Source: Bacteroides ihuae (lineage in GTDB: Bacteria; Bacteroidota; Bacteroidia; Bacteroidales; Bacteroidaceae). Taken from it: a stretch of 64,000 nucleotides of DNA. Below the pieces are notes generated by a model. It was not told the origin of the DNA. It searched no databases and saw only the letters and a list, made by a program, of their open reading frames with translations. The position numbers and the translations under genes are program-made. Shown one piece after another: positions 1 through 9,040 of this stretch. Where the stretch lies: the NCBI RefSeq assembly GCF_900104585.1, contig NZ_FNVX01000006.1, forward strand, positions 806,001 through 870,000, given 5' to 3'. The first letter of the stretch is position 1. Every line of letters starts with the position of its first letter.

Positions 1-1
1 C

Positions 2-325
2 CGCGACAAAGGTAAACGCCCCATTATGGCCAAAGAAGCTGCGCGCAGTAGTGATCGGGTTATCATAACATCTGATAATCCGCGGTTTGAAGAACCACAA
101 GATATCATCAACGATATGACCGCCGGATTAGATGCCAGCGATAGTAAGAAAACGCTCACAATAGCAGACAGAAAGGAAGCGATTCGCACTGCCTGTATGC
201 TAGCTCAAAAGGGAGATGTTATTTTGGTAGCAGGTAAAGGACACGAAAACTATCAAGATATAAAGGGAGTTAAACACCACTTTGATGACAAAGAAGTTCT
301 AAAAGAGATCTTTGATAATGACTAG
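2..325 (+). CDS. murE: UDP-MurNAc-tripeptide synthetase MurE, C-terminal part
   Basis: This is the 3' end of murE; the reading frame is open from base 2 and the gene starts before the window. MurE adds the third residue (meso-diaminopimelate in most Gram-negatives) to UDP-MurNAc-L-Ala-D-Glu in the cytoplasm. The visible piece is the C-terminal Mur ligase domain: it opens with [11 protein letters not shown], as in the MurE family, and ends with the GKGHE segment followed by a FDDKEV-type tail. The neighbours mraY and murD, in the usual order of the division and cell wall cluster, support the call. Substrate specificity cannot be read because the DNPR-type motif is only partly in context, although SDNPR is present near residue 23 of the visible part. 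Confidence 0.95.
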   Translation, partial: RDKGKRPIMAKEAARSSDRVIITSDNPRFEEPQDIINDMTAGLDASDSKKTLTIADRKEAIRTACMLAQKGDVILVAGKGHENYQDIKGVKHHFDDKEVLKEIFDND

Positions 326-382
326 AGCCATAATAAACCTTTTTGATTATCAATTAACAACCAACCAATAACAAGATAACGT

Positions 383-1651
383 ATGTTATACTATTTATTT
401 CAGTGGCTTCAGAAATATAACCTACCGGGAGCAGGAATGTTTAGTTACATTTCATTCCGCGCATTAATCGCTATTATTTTGGCCCTACTAATATCAAGCA
501 TATTTGGGAACAGGTTCATTAACCTATTAAAGAGAAAACAAATTACTGAAACTCAACGTGATGCCAACATAGATCCGTTTGGAGTGAATAAAGTTGGCGT
601 TCCTAGTATGGGTGGGGTAATCATTATTGTTGCGATTCTAATTCCATGTCTGCTATTAGGCAAGCTACACAACATTTACATGATTCTGATGCTAATCACT
701 ACATTATGGTTAGGTTCATTGGGATTTGCAGACGACTATATTAAAATATTTAAAAAAGACAAAGAAGGACTTCATGGTAAATTCAAGATTATTGGACAAG
801 TAGGTTTGGGGCTCATAGTCGGACTCACTCTTTATTTTAGTCCTAACGTTGTTATTCGAGAAAATTTTGAAGTTCAAAAGCCCGGGAATGCCATAGAAGT
901 AGTACATGCAACTAAAATTATAAAGTCAACGCAAACCACTATACCTTTCTTTAAAAGCAATAATTTAGACTATGCAGATCTAGTATCATTTATGGGCGAA
1001 TATGCACAAGCTGCAGGGTGGATTCTTTTCGTAATTGTTACTATCTTTGTAGTAACAGCCGTATCCAATGGCGCTAATCTCAATGATGGAATGGACGGCA
1101 TGGCGGCCGGAAACTCTGCCATCATAGGGCTTACACTAGGTATATTGGCCTATGTGTCAAGTCATATAGAGTATGCGGGTTATCTAAATATAATGTATAT
1201 TCCTGGAAGTGAAGAACTCGTTATTTATATATGTGCTTTCATAGGGGCTCTCATCGGTTTTCTTTGGTACAATGCTTATCCTGCACAAGTCTTCATGGGA
1301 GATACCGGTAGCTTAACCATAGGAGGAATTATAGCGGTGTTTGCCATTATCATACACAAAGAGTTACTTATCCCTATTCTTTGTGGCGTTTTCCTTGTTG
1401 AGAACTTATCCGTTATTTTACAGGTGAATTTCTTCAAATTAGGTAAAAGAAAAGGGATCAAACAACGTATATTCAAACGTACACCTATACACGATCATTT
1501 TAGAACCACTGCATCTCAACTTGATCCGAATTGTACGTATATGTTTACTAAGCCAACCAATGTGCTTCATGAGTCTAAAATAACTATACGATTTTGGATC
1601 GTCACCATCGTACTGGCTGCTATAACAATTATTACTTTAAAAATAAGATAA
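383..1651 (+). CDS. mraY: Phospho-MurNAc-pentapeptide transferase MraY
   Basis: Integral membrane enzyme that transfers phospho-MurNAc-pentapeptide from UDP to undecaprenyl phosphate, giving lipid I. The 422-residue product has about ten hydrophobic segments, the Asp-Asp pair in GFADDYIK (residues 117-118), NLNDGMDG at 232-239 and a C-terminal TPIHDHFR motif, all MraY hallmarks. It is about 60 residues longer than the E. coli enzyme; most of the excess lies at about 155-210, between two membrane segments, as an insertion rich in polar residues. It lies 57 bases after murE and 15 bases before murD, so it is probably part of one operon. Confidence 0.97.
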   Translation: MLYYLFQWLQKYNLPGAGMFSYISFRALIAIILALLISSIFGNRFINLLKRKQITETQRDANIDPFGVNKVGVPSMGGVIIIVAILIPCLLLGKLHNIYMILMLITTLWLGSLGFADDYIKIFKKDKEGLHGKFKIIGQVGLGLIVGLTLYFSPNVVIRENFEVQKPGNAIEVVHATKIIKSTQTTIPFFKSNNLDYADLVSFMGEYAQAAGWILFVIVTIFVVTAVSNGANLNDGMDGMAAGNSAIIGLTLGILAYVSSHIEYAGYLNIMYIPGSEELVIYICAFIGALIGFLWYNAYPAQVFMGDTGSLTIGGIIAVFAIIIHKELLIPILCGVFLVENLSVILQVNFFKLGKRKGIKQRIFKRTPIHDHFRTTASQLDPNCTYMFTKPTNVLHESKITIRFWIVTIVLAAITIITLKIR

Positions 1652-1666
1652 TATTAATCTGCTGAT

Positions 1667-2998
1667 ATGAAAAGAATCGTAATATTAGGAGCTGGTGAAA
1701 GCGGCGCAGGTGCTGCTGTACTAGCCAAATCAAAAGGGTTTGATACATTTGTGTCGGATATGTCTCTAATTAAAAGCCACTATAAAGAACTCCTCGACAA
1801 TCAGAATATTGCTTGGGAAGAAGGGCAACATACGGAAGAGCTTATTCTGAGTGCAGATGAGATAATCAAGAGCCCCGGTATCCCCAACGACGCTCCTATT
1901 ATTCTGAAACTTAAAGCCAAAGGAACGCCTATTATCTCTGAAATAGAGTTTGCCGGTCGATATACAAATGCCAAAATGATTTGTATTACGGGAAGTAATG
2001 GTAAAACAACAACGACCAGCCTAATTTATCACATCTTTAAAAGTGCGGGAGTTAATGTAGGATTGGCCGGAAATATAGGAAAGAGTTTAGCTCTGCAGGT
2101 GGCTACAGAAAAGCACGATTATTACATCATTGAGTTGAGTAGCTTTCAGTTGGACAATATGTACAACTTTAAAGCTGACATAGCGGTACTGATGAATATC
2201 ACGCCCGACCATCTGGATCGCTATGACCATAACATGCAGAACTATATTGACGCTAAATTTAGAATTGCACAAAATCAAACGCCCGAAGATGCCTTTATTT
2301 TTTGGAATGATGACCCCATCATCAAATGCCAACTGGACAAACACGGCATTCACGCTCATCTATACCCTTTCTCTGCCATGAAAGAGAATGATGCCATAGC
2401 CTACGTAGATGATAATGAGGTGATTATCAATGAACCGATAGCTTTCAATATGGAGCAAGAAAAGCTTGCTCTGACAGGCACACATAATCTATATAATTCT
2501 TTGGCAGCAGGTATCTCGGCAAATTTGGCTGGCATCACCAAAGAGCATATTCGCAAAGCACTGTCTGATTTTAAGGGAGTGGAACATCGATTAGAGAAAG
2601 TGGCCCGTGTAAGAGGAATTGATTTTATTAACGATTCGAAAGCCACAAACGTTAACTCATGCTGGTATGCCCTACAAAGCATGACTACTAAAGCGATTCT
2701 GATTATCGGAGGAAAAGACAAAGGCAACGATTATACAGAGATTGAAGACTTAGTAAAAGAAAAATGCAGTGGACTAGTCTATTTGGGACTACACAATGAG
2801 AAGCTACACGATTTCTTTGACCATCTGGGATTGCCTGTCTCTGATGTGCAAAGCATGAAAGATGCGGTAGATGCCTCCTATCAAATGGCTAAGAAAGGTG
2901 AAACGGTATTATTATCTCCATGTTGTGCCAGCTTCGATTTGTTCAAAAGCTATGAAGACAGAGGAGATCAGTTCAAGAAGTATGTCTGTGATTTGTAA
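1667..2998 (+). CDS. murD: UDP-MurNAc-L-alanine:D-glutamate ligase MurD
   Basis: Cytoplasmic ATP-dependent ligase that adds D-glutamate to UDP-MurNAc-L-Ala. The 443-residue protein has an N-terminal dinucleotide-like fold (ILGAGESGAG near residue 5), the Mur ligase P-loop GSNGKTTT at 109-116, an ELSSFQL segment and the NDSKATN motif typical of MurD. The C-terminal domain ends with LLSPCCASFDLF and a DRGDQF motif, which separate MurD from MurC and MurE. It follows mraY closely and precedes ftsW, the common order in this cluster. Confidence 0.97.
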   Translation: MKRIVILGAGESGAGAAVLAKSKGFDTFVSDMSLIKSHYKELLDNQNIAWEEGQHTEELILSADEIIKSPGIPNDAPIILKLKAKGTPIISEIEFAGRYTNAKMICITGSNGKTTTTSLIYHIFKSAGVNVGLAGNIGKSLALQVATEKHDYYIIELSSFQLDNMYNFKADIAVLMNITPDHLDRYDHNMQNYIDAKFRIAQNQTPEDAFIFWNDDPIIKCQLDKHGIHAHLYPFSAMKENDAIAYVDDNEVIINEPIAFNMEQEKLALTGTHNLYNSLAAGISANLAGITKEHIRKALSDFKGVEHRLEKVARVRGIDFINDSKATNVNSCWYALQSMTTKAILIIGGKDKGNDYTEIEDLVKEKCSGLVYLGLHNEKLHDFFDHLGLPVSDVQSMKDAVDASYQMAKKGETVLLSPCCASFDLFKSYEDRGDQFKKYVCDL

Positions 2999-3024
2999 GC
3001 AAGTGATTCGTAACTAACTAATGA

Positions 3025-4302
3025 ATGGATTTAGTAAAAAACATATTTAAAGGAGACAAGGTTATATGGATTATATTCCTATGCCTTTGCCTTATTTCCA
3101 TCATCGAGGTGTTTAGTGCTGCAAGTACACTTACCTACAAAAGTGGTGATCATTGGGGTCCTATTACACAGCACTCAGTAATATTGATGGTTGGAGTGGT
3201 TGTGGTCGTTTTTATGCATAATATTCCATATAAGTGGTTTCAGGTATTTCCTATATTCCTGCTACCCCTATCATTATGCTTACTTGCTTTTGTCACGCTA
3301 ATGGGAGTTATTACCGGCGATCGTGTAAATGGAGCAGCTCGCTGGATGACCTTTTTTGGGGTGCAGTTCCAACCCTCCGAACTAGCTAAGATGGCAGTAA
3401 TCATTGCCGTATCATTCATACTGTCAAAAAAACAAGACGATGAAGGAGCCAACCCAAAAGCGTTTAAATACATCATGATCATCACAGGGTTAATCTGTCT
3501 ACTGATAGCTCCGGAAAACTTGTCTACAGCCATGCTACTTTTTGGAGTAGTGGTTTTGATGATGTTTATCGGTCGCGTAGCAATGAAAAAATTATTGATG
3601 TTATTTGGAACTTTGGCACTAGCCGGAGGATTGCTGGCAGCAGTCGTCCTCATTGCTCCCGAAAATAGTAAGATTCCTTTCTTACACCGCTTAAGTACAT
3701 GGAAAAGTCGAATCACTAATTTCACAGATAAAGAGGAAGTACCCGCAGCAAAATTTGACATAGACAAAGACGGACAAATAGCCCATGCACACATTGCCAT
3801 AGCAACAAGCAATTTTATCGGTAAAGCACCTGGAAACTCTGTACAACGAGACTTTCTAAGTCAGGCATTCTCTGACTTCATTTTTGCCATTATCATCGAA
3901 GAGTTAGGATTGGTAGGAGGAGCCTTTGTTGCATTGCTCTACATCTGGCTGTTGATACGAGCGGGACGCATAGCAAAAAAATGTGAACGGACATTCCCTG
4001 CATTTTTGGTGATGGCCATTGCCCTTATGCTTGTATCGCAAGCCATCTTAAACATGATGGTAGCTGTAGGGCTTTTCCCTGTTACAGGGCAACCTCTCCC
4101 GCTCATTAGCAAAGGGGGTACCAGCACACTCATCAATTGTGCCTATATAGGCATGATACTTAGCGTAAGTAGATATACAGCACGCTTGGAAGAAGAAAAA
4201 GAAAAGAATGATAAAATTCAGATGGAAGTGATAAGTCCAAGCGAAGAAGCTGCAGAGCCTACATCTGAGCTACTTAACAGCGATACTGAATTTGAAGAAT
4301 AA
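3025..4302 (+). CDS. ftsW: FtsW/RodA/SpoVE family septal peptidoglycan polymerase
   Basis: Polytopic membrane protein of the SEDS family, which polymerises lipid II glycan at the division septum together with a class B penicillin-binding protein. The 425-residue sequence has about ten hydrophobic segments, the GAARWM and QPSELAK motifs of the first half, and GLFPVTGQPLPLISKGG in the second half. The tail after about residue 390 is acidic and polar, and likely cytoplasmic. Its place between murD and murG favours FtsW over RodA. Start ATG at 3025 is 26 bases after the murD stop. Confidence 0.95.
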   Translation: MDLVKNIFKGDKVIWIIFLCLCLISIIEVFSAASTLTYKSGDHWGPITQHSVILMVGVVVVVFMHNIPYKWFQVFPIFLLPLSLCLLAFVTLMGVITGDRVNGAARWMTFFGVQFQPSELAKMAVIIAVSFILSKKQDDEGANPKAFKYIMIITGLICLLIAPENLSTAMLLFGVVVLMMFIGRVAMKKLLMLFGTLALAGGLLAAVVLIAPENSKIPFLHRLSTWKSRITNFTDKEEVPAAKFDIDKDGQIAHAHIAIATSNFIGKAPGNSVQRDFLSQAFSDFIFAIIIEELGLVGGAFVALLYIWLLIRAGRIAKKCERTFPAFLVMAIALMLVSQAILNMMVAVGLFPVTGQPLPLISKGGTSTLINCAYIGMILSVSRYTARLEEEKEKNDKIQMEVISPSEEAAEPTSELLNSDTEFEE

Positions 4303-4320
4303 ACAGGTAAAGATAGAAAA

Positions 4321-5442
4321 ATGGAAAAAGAAATAAGAGTCATCATTAGTGGTGGTGGTACAGGCGGGCATATCTTTCCTGCTGTTTCTATAGCCAACGC
4401 CATAAAGGAGCAACACCCCAGAGCTAAAATCCTTTTCGTTGGTGCTGAAGGAAGAATGGAAATGCAACGTGTTCCCGATGCAGGATATGAAATAATAGGT
4501 CTTCCTGTAGCAGGGTTCGATAGAAAGAATCTATTAAGAAATTTTTCTGTACTAGTGAAGCTGCTCAAAAGTCAATGGAAAGCTCGCAACATCATCAAGA
4601 GTTTTAAACCTGACGTAGCTGTAGGTGTAGGTGGCTATGCCAGTGGACCAACACTAAAAATGGCAGGTATGATGGGAGTTCCCACATTAATACAAGAACA
4701 AAATTCGTATGCGGGAGTTACTAACAAACTCTTGGCTAAGAAAGCAGACAAAATATGTGTCGCTTATGACGGCATGGAGAAGTTCTTTCCAATCGATAAA
4801 ATCATAATGACAGGAAATCCTGTCCGCCAAGCATTACTAAACCATACTGTCACCCGAGAAGAAGCACTCAAGTCTTTCTATTTTCAATCAGAGAAAAAGA
4901 CAATCCTCATCTTAGGGGGTAGCCTGGGAGCGAGAACTATTAACCAATGTATAATGGGCCATTTGGAGGAAATCCAAGTATCTGGCATACAGTTTATATG
5001 GCAAACAGGAAAGATCTATTTTGAGCAGGCGCAAAAAGCTGTAGAAAACATCGGAAAAATTGAAAACCTATACACAACCGACTTTATCAAAGACATGGCA
5101 AGTGCTTATGCTGCTGCCGACTTAGTAATCTCAAGGGCTGGCGCCGGGTCCATTTCCGAATTTTGTTTACTTGGAAAACCAGTGATCTTGGTACCATCAC
5201 CTAATGTTGCAGAAGATCATCAAACGAAGAATGCAATGGCATTAGTTAACAAATCAGCAGCCATCTATGTCAAAGATGCTGATGCCAATAAAGAGTTAAT
5301 AACAAAGGCATTAAGTACAATAAATGAAGAGAAATCACTCAGCGAGTTGAGCAAAAATATCAGTAAATTAGCACTACCTGATTCGGCTAATATCATAGCC
5401 AGTGAGGTGTATCAATTAGCAATTAAAGCAGTTAAACGATGA
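4321..5442 (+). CDS. murG: Lipid II synthase MurG (GlcNAc transferase)
   Basis: Peripheral membrane GT28 glycosyltransferase that adds GlcNAc to lipid I, giving lipid II. The N-terminal glycine loop GGGTGGH lies at residues 11-17, and the C-terminal donor-binding half has GGSLGAR and the ISRAGAGSISE motif. The length of 373 residues is normal. The stop overlaps the murC start by four bases (ATGA), so translation of the two is probably coupled. Confidence 0.97.
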   Translation: MEKEIRVIISGGGTGGHIFPAVSIANAIKEQHPRAKILFVGAEGRMEMQRVPDAGYEIIGLPVAGFDRKNLLRNFSVLVKLLKSQWKARNIIKSFKPDVAVGVGGYASGPTLKMAGMMGVPTLIQEQNSYAGVTNKLLAKKADKICVAYDGMEKFFPIDKIIMTGNPVRQALLNHTVTREEALKSFYFQSEKKTILILGGSLGARTINQCIMGHLEEIQVSGIQFIWQTGKIYFEQAQKAVENIGKIENLYTTDFIKDMASAYAAADLVISRAGAGSISEFCLLGKPVILVPSPNVAEDHQTKNAMALVNKSAAIYVKDADANKELITKALSTINEEKSLSELSKNISKLALPDSANIIASEVYQLAIKAVKR

Positions 5443-6815
5443 ATATAGAGACAATTAAATCAGTTTATTTTGTTGGTGCAGGCGGCATTGGCATGAGTGC
5501 GCTCGTGCGCTATTTCCTCTCTAAAGGGAAATTAGTAGCCGGTTATGACCGAACACCTAGTGAACTGACCGAACAACTTGTATCTGAAGGGGCACAAATA
5601 CACTATGAAGAAGATGTGACGCTAATTCCCGAGGCATGTATGGATAAAACTACAACATTAATAGTTTTAACTCCTGCTGTCCCTCAAGAACATACCGAAT
5701 TAACTTACTTCCGTAAAAATGGATTTGAAATACAGAAACGAGCACAAGTATTAGGAGCTATCACCCGCTCAAGCAAAGGATTATGTGTGGCAGGTACACA
5801 CGGCAAGACTACAACATCGACCATGGTAGCCCACCTTTTACACCAGTCACATGTAGAATGCACCGCTTTTCTGGGAGGCATCTCTAAAAACTACGGCACA
5901 AATTTATTGCTTTCGCAAAAAAGCCCTTACACAGTGATTGAAGCAGATGAATTTGACCGTTCTTTCCACTGGTTATCACCTTATATGTCTGTCGTTACAG
6001 CTACAGATCCTGACCATTTGGATATTTATGGAACTGAAGAGGCATATCTAGAAAGTTTCGAAAAATACACTTCTTTAATTCAACCGGGTGGTTGCCTCAT
6101 CATGCGCAAAGATATCTCTTTGAAACCTAAAGTACAGGATGGAGTAAAGGTCTATTCGTATTCTAAAAATGAAGGTGATTTTCATGCGGAAAACATTCGT
6201 ATCGGAAATGGTGAAATATTTATCGATTTTGTTACACCCGACTGCCGAATCAATAATGTTCAATTAGGAGTACCAGTCAGTATCAATATAGAAAACGGCG
6301 TTGCCGCTATGGCTCTTGCTCATCTGAATGGAGTAAGTGCAGAAGAAATTAAATCTGGAATGGCTAGTTTTCGAGGAGTAGATAGACGATTCGACTTCAA
6401 AATAAAAAACGATAAGATTGTCTTCCTCAGCGACTACGCACATCACCCGTCAGAAATAAGGCAAAGCGTAATGTCCATTCGTGAGTTATATACCGACAAG
6501 AAAATTACAGCTATCTTTCAACCTCATTTGTATACTCGTACAAGAGATTTTTATAAAGAGTTTGCTGACAGCCTTTCGCTGCTGGACGAGGTCATTCTTG
6601 TTGACATTTACCCAGCTCGCGAATTGCCTATTCCAGGAATAACAAGCCAGCTAATTTATGATAATCTACGGCCTGGTATAGAAAAGAGTCTGTGTGCTAA
6701 GGAAGATATTGTTAATGTTTTGAGAAAAAAAGACATCCAAGTTTTGATTACCCTCGGTGCGGGAGATATTGATAACTACGTCCCAGCCATCGAACAAATG
6801 CTTGAAAAACGATGA
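5439..6815 (+). CDS. murC: UDP-N-acetylmuramate:L-alanine ligase MurC
   Basis: Cytoplasmic ligase for the first amino acid of the stem peptide. The 458-residue product has the N-terminal FVGAGGIGMS nucleotide-binding loop, P-loop GTHGKTTT at 119-126, EADEFDRSF and a YAHHPSE motif typical of MurC. It overlaps murG by four bases and ftsQ by four bases, an arrangement that implies translational coupling through the three genes. No murB or ddl is present between murC and ftsQ, unlike in Proteobacteria. Confidence 0.97.
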   Translation: MNIETIKSVYFVGAGGIGMSALVRYFLSKGKLVAGYDRTPSELTEQLVSEGAQIHYEEDVTLIPEACMDKTTTLIVLTPAVPQEHTELTYFRKNGFEIQKRAQVLGAITRSSKGLCVAGTHGKTTTSTMVAHLLHQSHVECTAFLGGISKNYGTNLLLSQKSPYTVIEADEFDRSFHWLSPYMSVVTATDPDHLDIYGTEEAYLESFEKYTSLIQPGGCLIMRKDISLKPKVQDGVKVYSYSKNEGDFHAENIRIGNGEIFIDFVTPDCRINNVQLGVPVSINIENGVAAMALAHLNGVSAEEIKSGMASFRGVDRRFDFKIKNDKIVFLSDYAHHPSEIRQSVMSIRELYTDKKITAIFQPHLYTRTRDFYKEFADSLSLLDEVILVDIYPARELPIPGITSQLIYDNLRPGIEKSLCAKEDIVNVLRKKDIQVLITLGAGDIDNYVPAIEQMLEKR

Positions 6816-7567
6816 TTAAAAGAATTCTTCTGTCATTTGTTTTGTTACTCGTTGTGGCTTACCTCGTTGTGGCCGTAACGACTTTCAACAAGAAGCCATC
6901 AAAGATGGTTTGTAGTGACATGGAATTAATCATAAAAGATACGGTCAATGCCGGCTTCATAACCAGGCAAGAAATAGCGGGCATTCTTCAAAAGAAAGGA
7001 ATCTACCCTGTTGGAAAAGAAATGGAGCATGTACGTACCAAAGTATTAGAAAAAGAGTTGGACAAACATCCACTTATAGAGAAAACGGAATGCTACAAAA
7101 CACCTAGTGGGAAAATATGTATTGAAGTAACACAAAGGGTACCCGTACTCCGAATAATGAGTGACAATGGCGATAATTACTATGTTGATAATAAAGGAAC
7201 AATTATGCCACCCGAAGCAAAGTGTATAGCGCATCTTGCTATTGTGACGGGAAACGTAGAAAAGTCATTCGCTATGAGGAATTTACATAAGTTTGGTGTA
7301 TTTTTGCAGCAGAATAAATTTTGGAATGCCCAAATAGAACAAATCAATGTATTACAGGGAAAAGAAATTGAGCTGGTTCCACGTGTAGGCAATCATATTA
7401 TATATCTCGGAAAAATAGATAATTTTGAAAATAAGTTATCTCGTTTAAAGATTTTCTACGAGAAAGCGCTCAATCAAGTGGGCTGGAACAAATATTCTCG
7501 CATCAATATGGAATTCAACAACCAGATCATTTGCACAAAAGATAGCACAATTATGCAACATCAATGA
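6812..7567 (+). CDS. ftsQ: Cell division protein FtsQ
   Basis: Bitopic divisome protein that links cytoplasmic and periplasmic division factors. The 251-residue product has a short cytoplasmic N-terminus, one membrane segment at about residues 5-24, a POTRA-like region (about 40-110) and a beta-rich C-terminal domain. Sequence conservation of FtsQ is low, so the call leans on position between murC and ftsA, topology and length. The start overlaps the murC stop by four bases. Confidence 0.88.
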   Translation: MIKRILLSFVLLLVVAYLVVAVTTFNKKPSKMVCSDMELIIKDTVNAGFITRQEIAGILQKKGIYPVGKEMEHVRTKVLEKELDKHPLIEKTECYKTPSGKICIEVTQRVPVLRIMSDNGDNYYVDNKGTIMPPEAKCIAHLAIVTGNVEKSFAMRNLHKFGVFLQQNKFWNAQIEQINVLQGKEIELVPRVGNHIIYLGKIDNFENKLSRLKIFYEKALNQVGWNKYSRINMEFNNQIICTKDSTIMQHQ

Positions 7568-7607
7568 TTGATATTAAAAGAGCAAATCGTCAAAATAGTA
7601 AATAAAA

Positions 7608-9020
7608 ATGGTGTCAAAAACAGATTTTATTGCCGCTATCGAACTTGGTTCATCAAAAATAGCAGGAATAGCAGGTAAAAAGAGCAGCGACGGAAGCATA
7701 CAGGTTTTGGCTTACGCAAGTGAAGACTCATCTTCTTTCATCAGGAAAGGAGTCATTTACAATTTAGACAAAACCGCTCAAAGCCTGACATCGATCATCA
7801 ATACGCTAGAAGGTGAACTAAATAGTGCCATAGGAAAGGTTTATGTAGGAATTGGAGGACAATCTCTGCGAACGGTTAGAAATGTTGTAGGCCGAAACTT
7901 GAAAGAGGAGACAATTATTTCTCAGGAACTAATTGATTCTATCTGTGACGAAAACATATCGATTCCGCTAATCGATTTAGATATTTTGGATGTTGCTCCC
8001 CAGGAATACAAAATAGGGAATAACCTGCAAGCAGACCCTGTAGGAGTTACAGCGAACCATATAGAAGGCCGATTTTTAAATATCATAGCGCGCTCTTCAA
8101 TTAAAAAGAACTTGGAACGTTGTTTCGAACAAGCAAAAATTGAAATTGCAGATATCTTTATTGCACCTTCGGTTACAGCAGATGTTGTGCTAACAGAAGG
8201 AGAAAAGCGTTCTGGTTGCGCATTAGTTGATTTCGGAGCCGATACTACCACAATCTCCATTTATAAAAATAATATTCTTCGCTTTCTTACCGTACTTCCA
8301 CTGGGAGGGAACATTATCACACATGACATCACTTATCTACAACTCGAAGAAGAAGATGCCGAGATACTAAAGATACAGTATGGCAATGCCCTATACGAAG
8401 CTGAAGAAGGCGCAGAGACAGTCATTCAAACTGAAGACGAGAGTAGAAGTATTGAATTACGTACGTTGAATGATATTATTGAAGCCCGAACAGAAGAAAT
8501 CATCGCCAATGTTTGGAATCAAATTCAACTGTCGGGATATGATGACAAACTTCTTGCAGGTATTATTATTACAGGAGGTGCAGCAAACTTGAAAAACCTG
8601 GATGAGGCACTTCGGAAAAGAAGCAAGATCGATAAAATAAAAACAGCTAAATTCATCAGGAATGCGGTACACACTACTGGAGATTTGCTTAAAAAGGATG
8701 GTACGCAAAATACTCTCTTTGCTCTACTCTTTGCCGGAGAAGAAAACTGTTGTTTACAAGAAAACAAAATGATTCAGGAGCCCATAGCTCCTTTCAGTAA
8801 TACAGCGATTCCAAGAGATTTCTTTGAAGCAGACGAAGATCTAAAAAGACAAGAAGAAGAAGCTAAAGCAGCAAAAAAGAAAAGAGAAGAAGAAGAAAGA
8901 CTGAAAAAGATTGAAGAAAAAAGGTTAAAGGACGAAGCAAAGAAGAATAAACCAAGCTGGATCTCAAGAACATTCGACAAGCTTTCTAATGAAATATTCT
9001 CTGATGAAGATATGAAATAA
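7608..9020 (+). CDS. ftsA: Cell division protein FtsA
   Basis: Actin-like ATPase that tethers FtsZ to the membrane and recruits later division proteins. It begins with the phosphate-1 loop FIAAIELGSSKIAGI, has an ALVDFGADTTTISIY phosphate-2 loop and a GIIITGGAANLKN adenosine motif. At 470 residues it is about 50 longer than E. coli FtsA. The excess is a C-terminal Lys/Glu-rich stretch (about 405-445), probably helical, that leads to a final segment PSWISRTFDKLSNEIF, which looks like an amphipathic membrane-targeting helix. It is followed directly by ftsZ. Confidence 0.95.
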   Translation: MVSKTDFIAAIELGSSKIAGIAGKKSSDGSIQVLAYASEDSSSFIRKGVIYNLDKTAQSLTSIINTLEGELNSAIGKVYVGIGGQSLRTVRNVVGRNLKEETIISQELIDSICDENISIPLIDLDILDVAPQEYKIGNNLQADPVGVTANHIEGRFLNIIARSSIKKNLERCFEQAKIEIADIFIAPSVTADVVLTEGEKRSGCALVDFGADTTTISIYKNNILRFLTVLPLGGNIITHDITYLQLEEEDAEILKIQYGNALYEAEEGAETVIQTEDESRSIELRTLNDIIEARTEEIIANVWNQIQLSGYDDKLLAGIIITGGAANLKNLDEALRKRSKIDKIKTAKFIRNAVHTTGDLLKKDGTQNTLFALLFAGEENCCLQENKMIQEPIAPFSNTAIPRDFFEADEDLKRQEEEAKAAKKKREEEERLKKIEEKRLKDEAKKNKPSWISRTFDKLSNEIFSDEDMK

Positions 9021-9040
9021 TTTGTAATTGTTAGCAAGAT

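Noticed and set aside
3240..3812. 190-codon open frame antisense to ftsW
   Set aside because: It is inside a conserved gene and has no family features.
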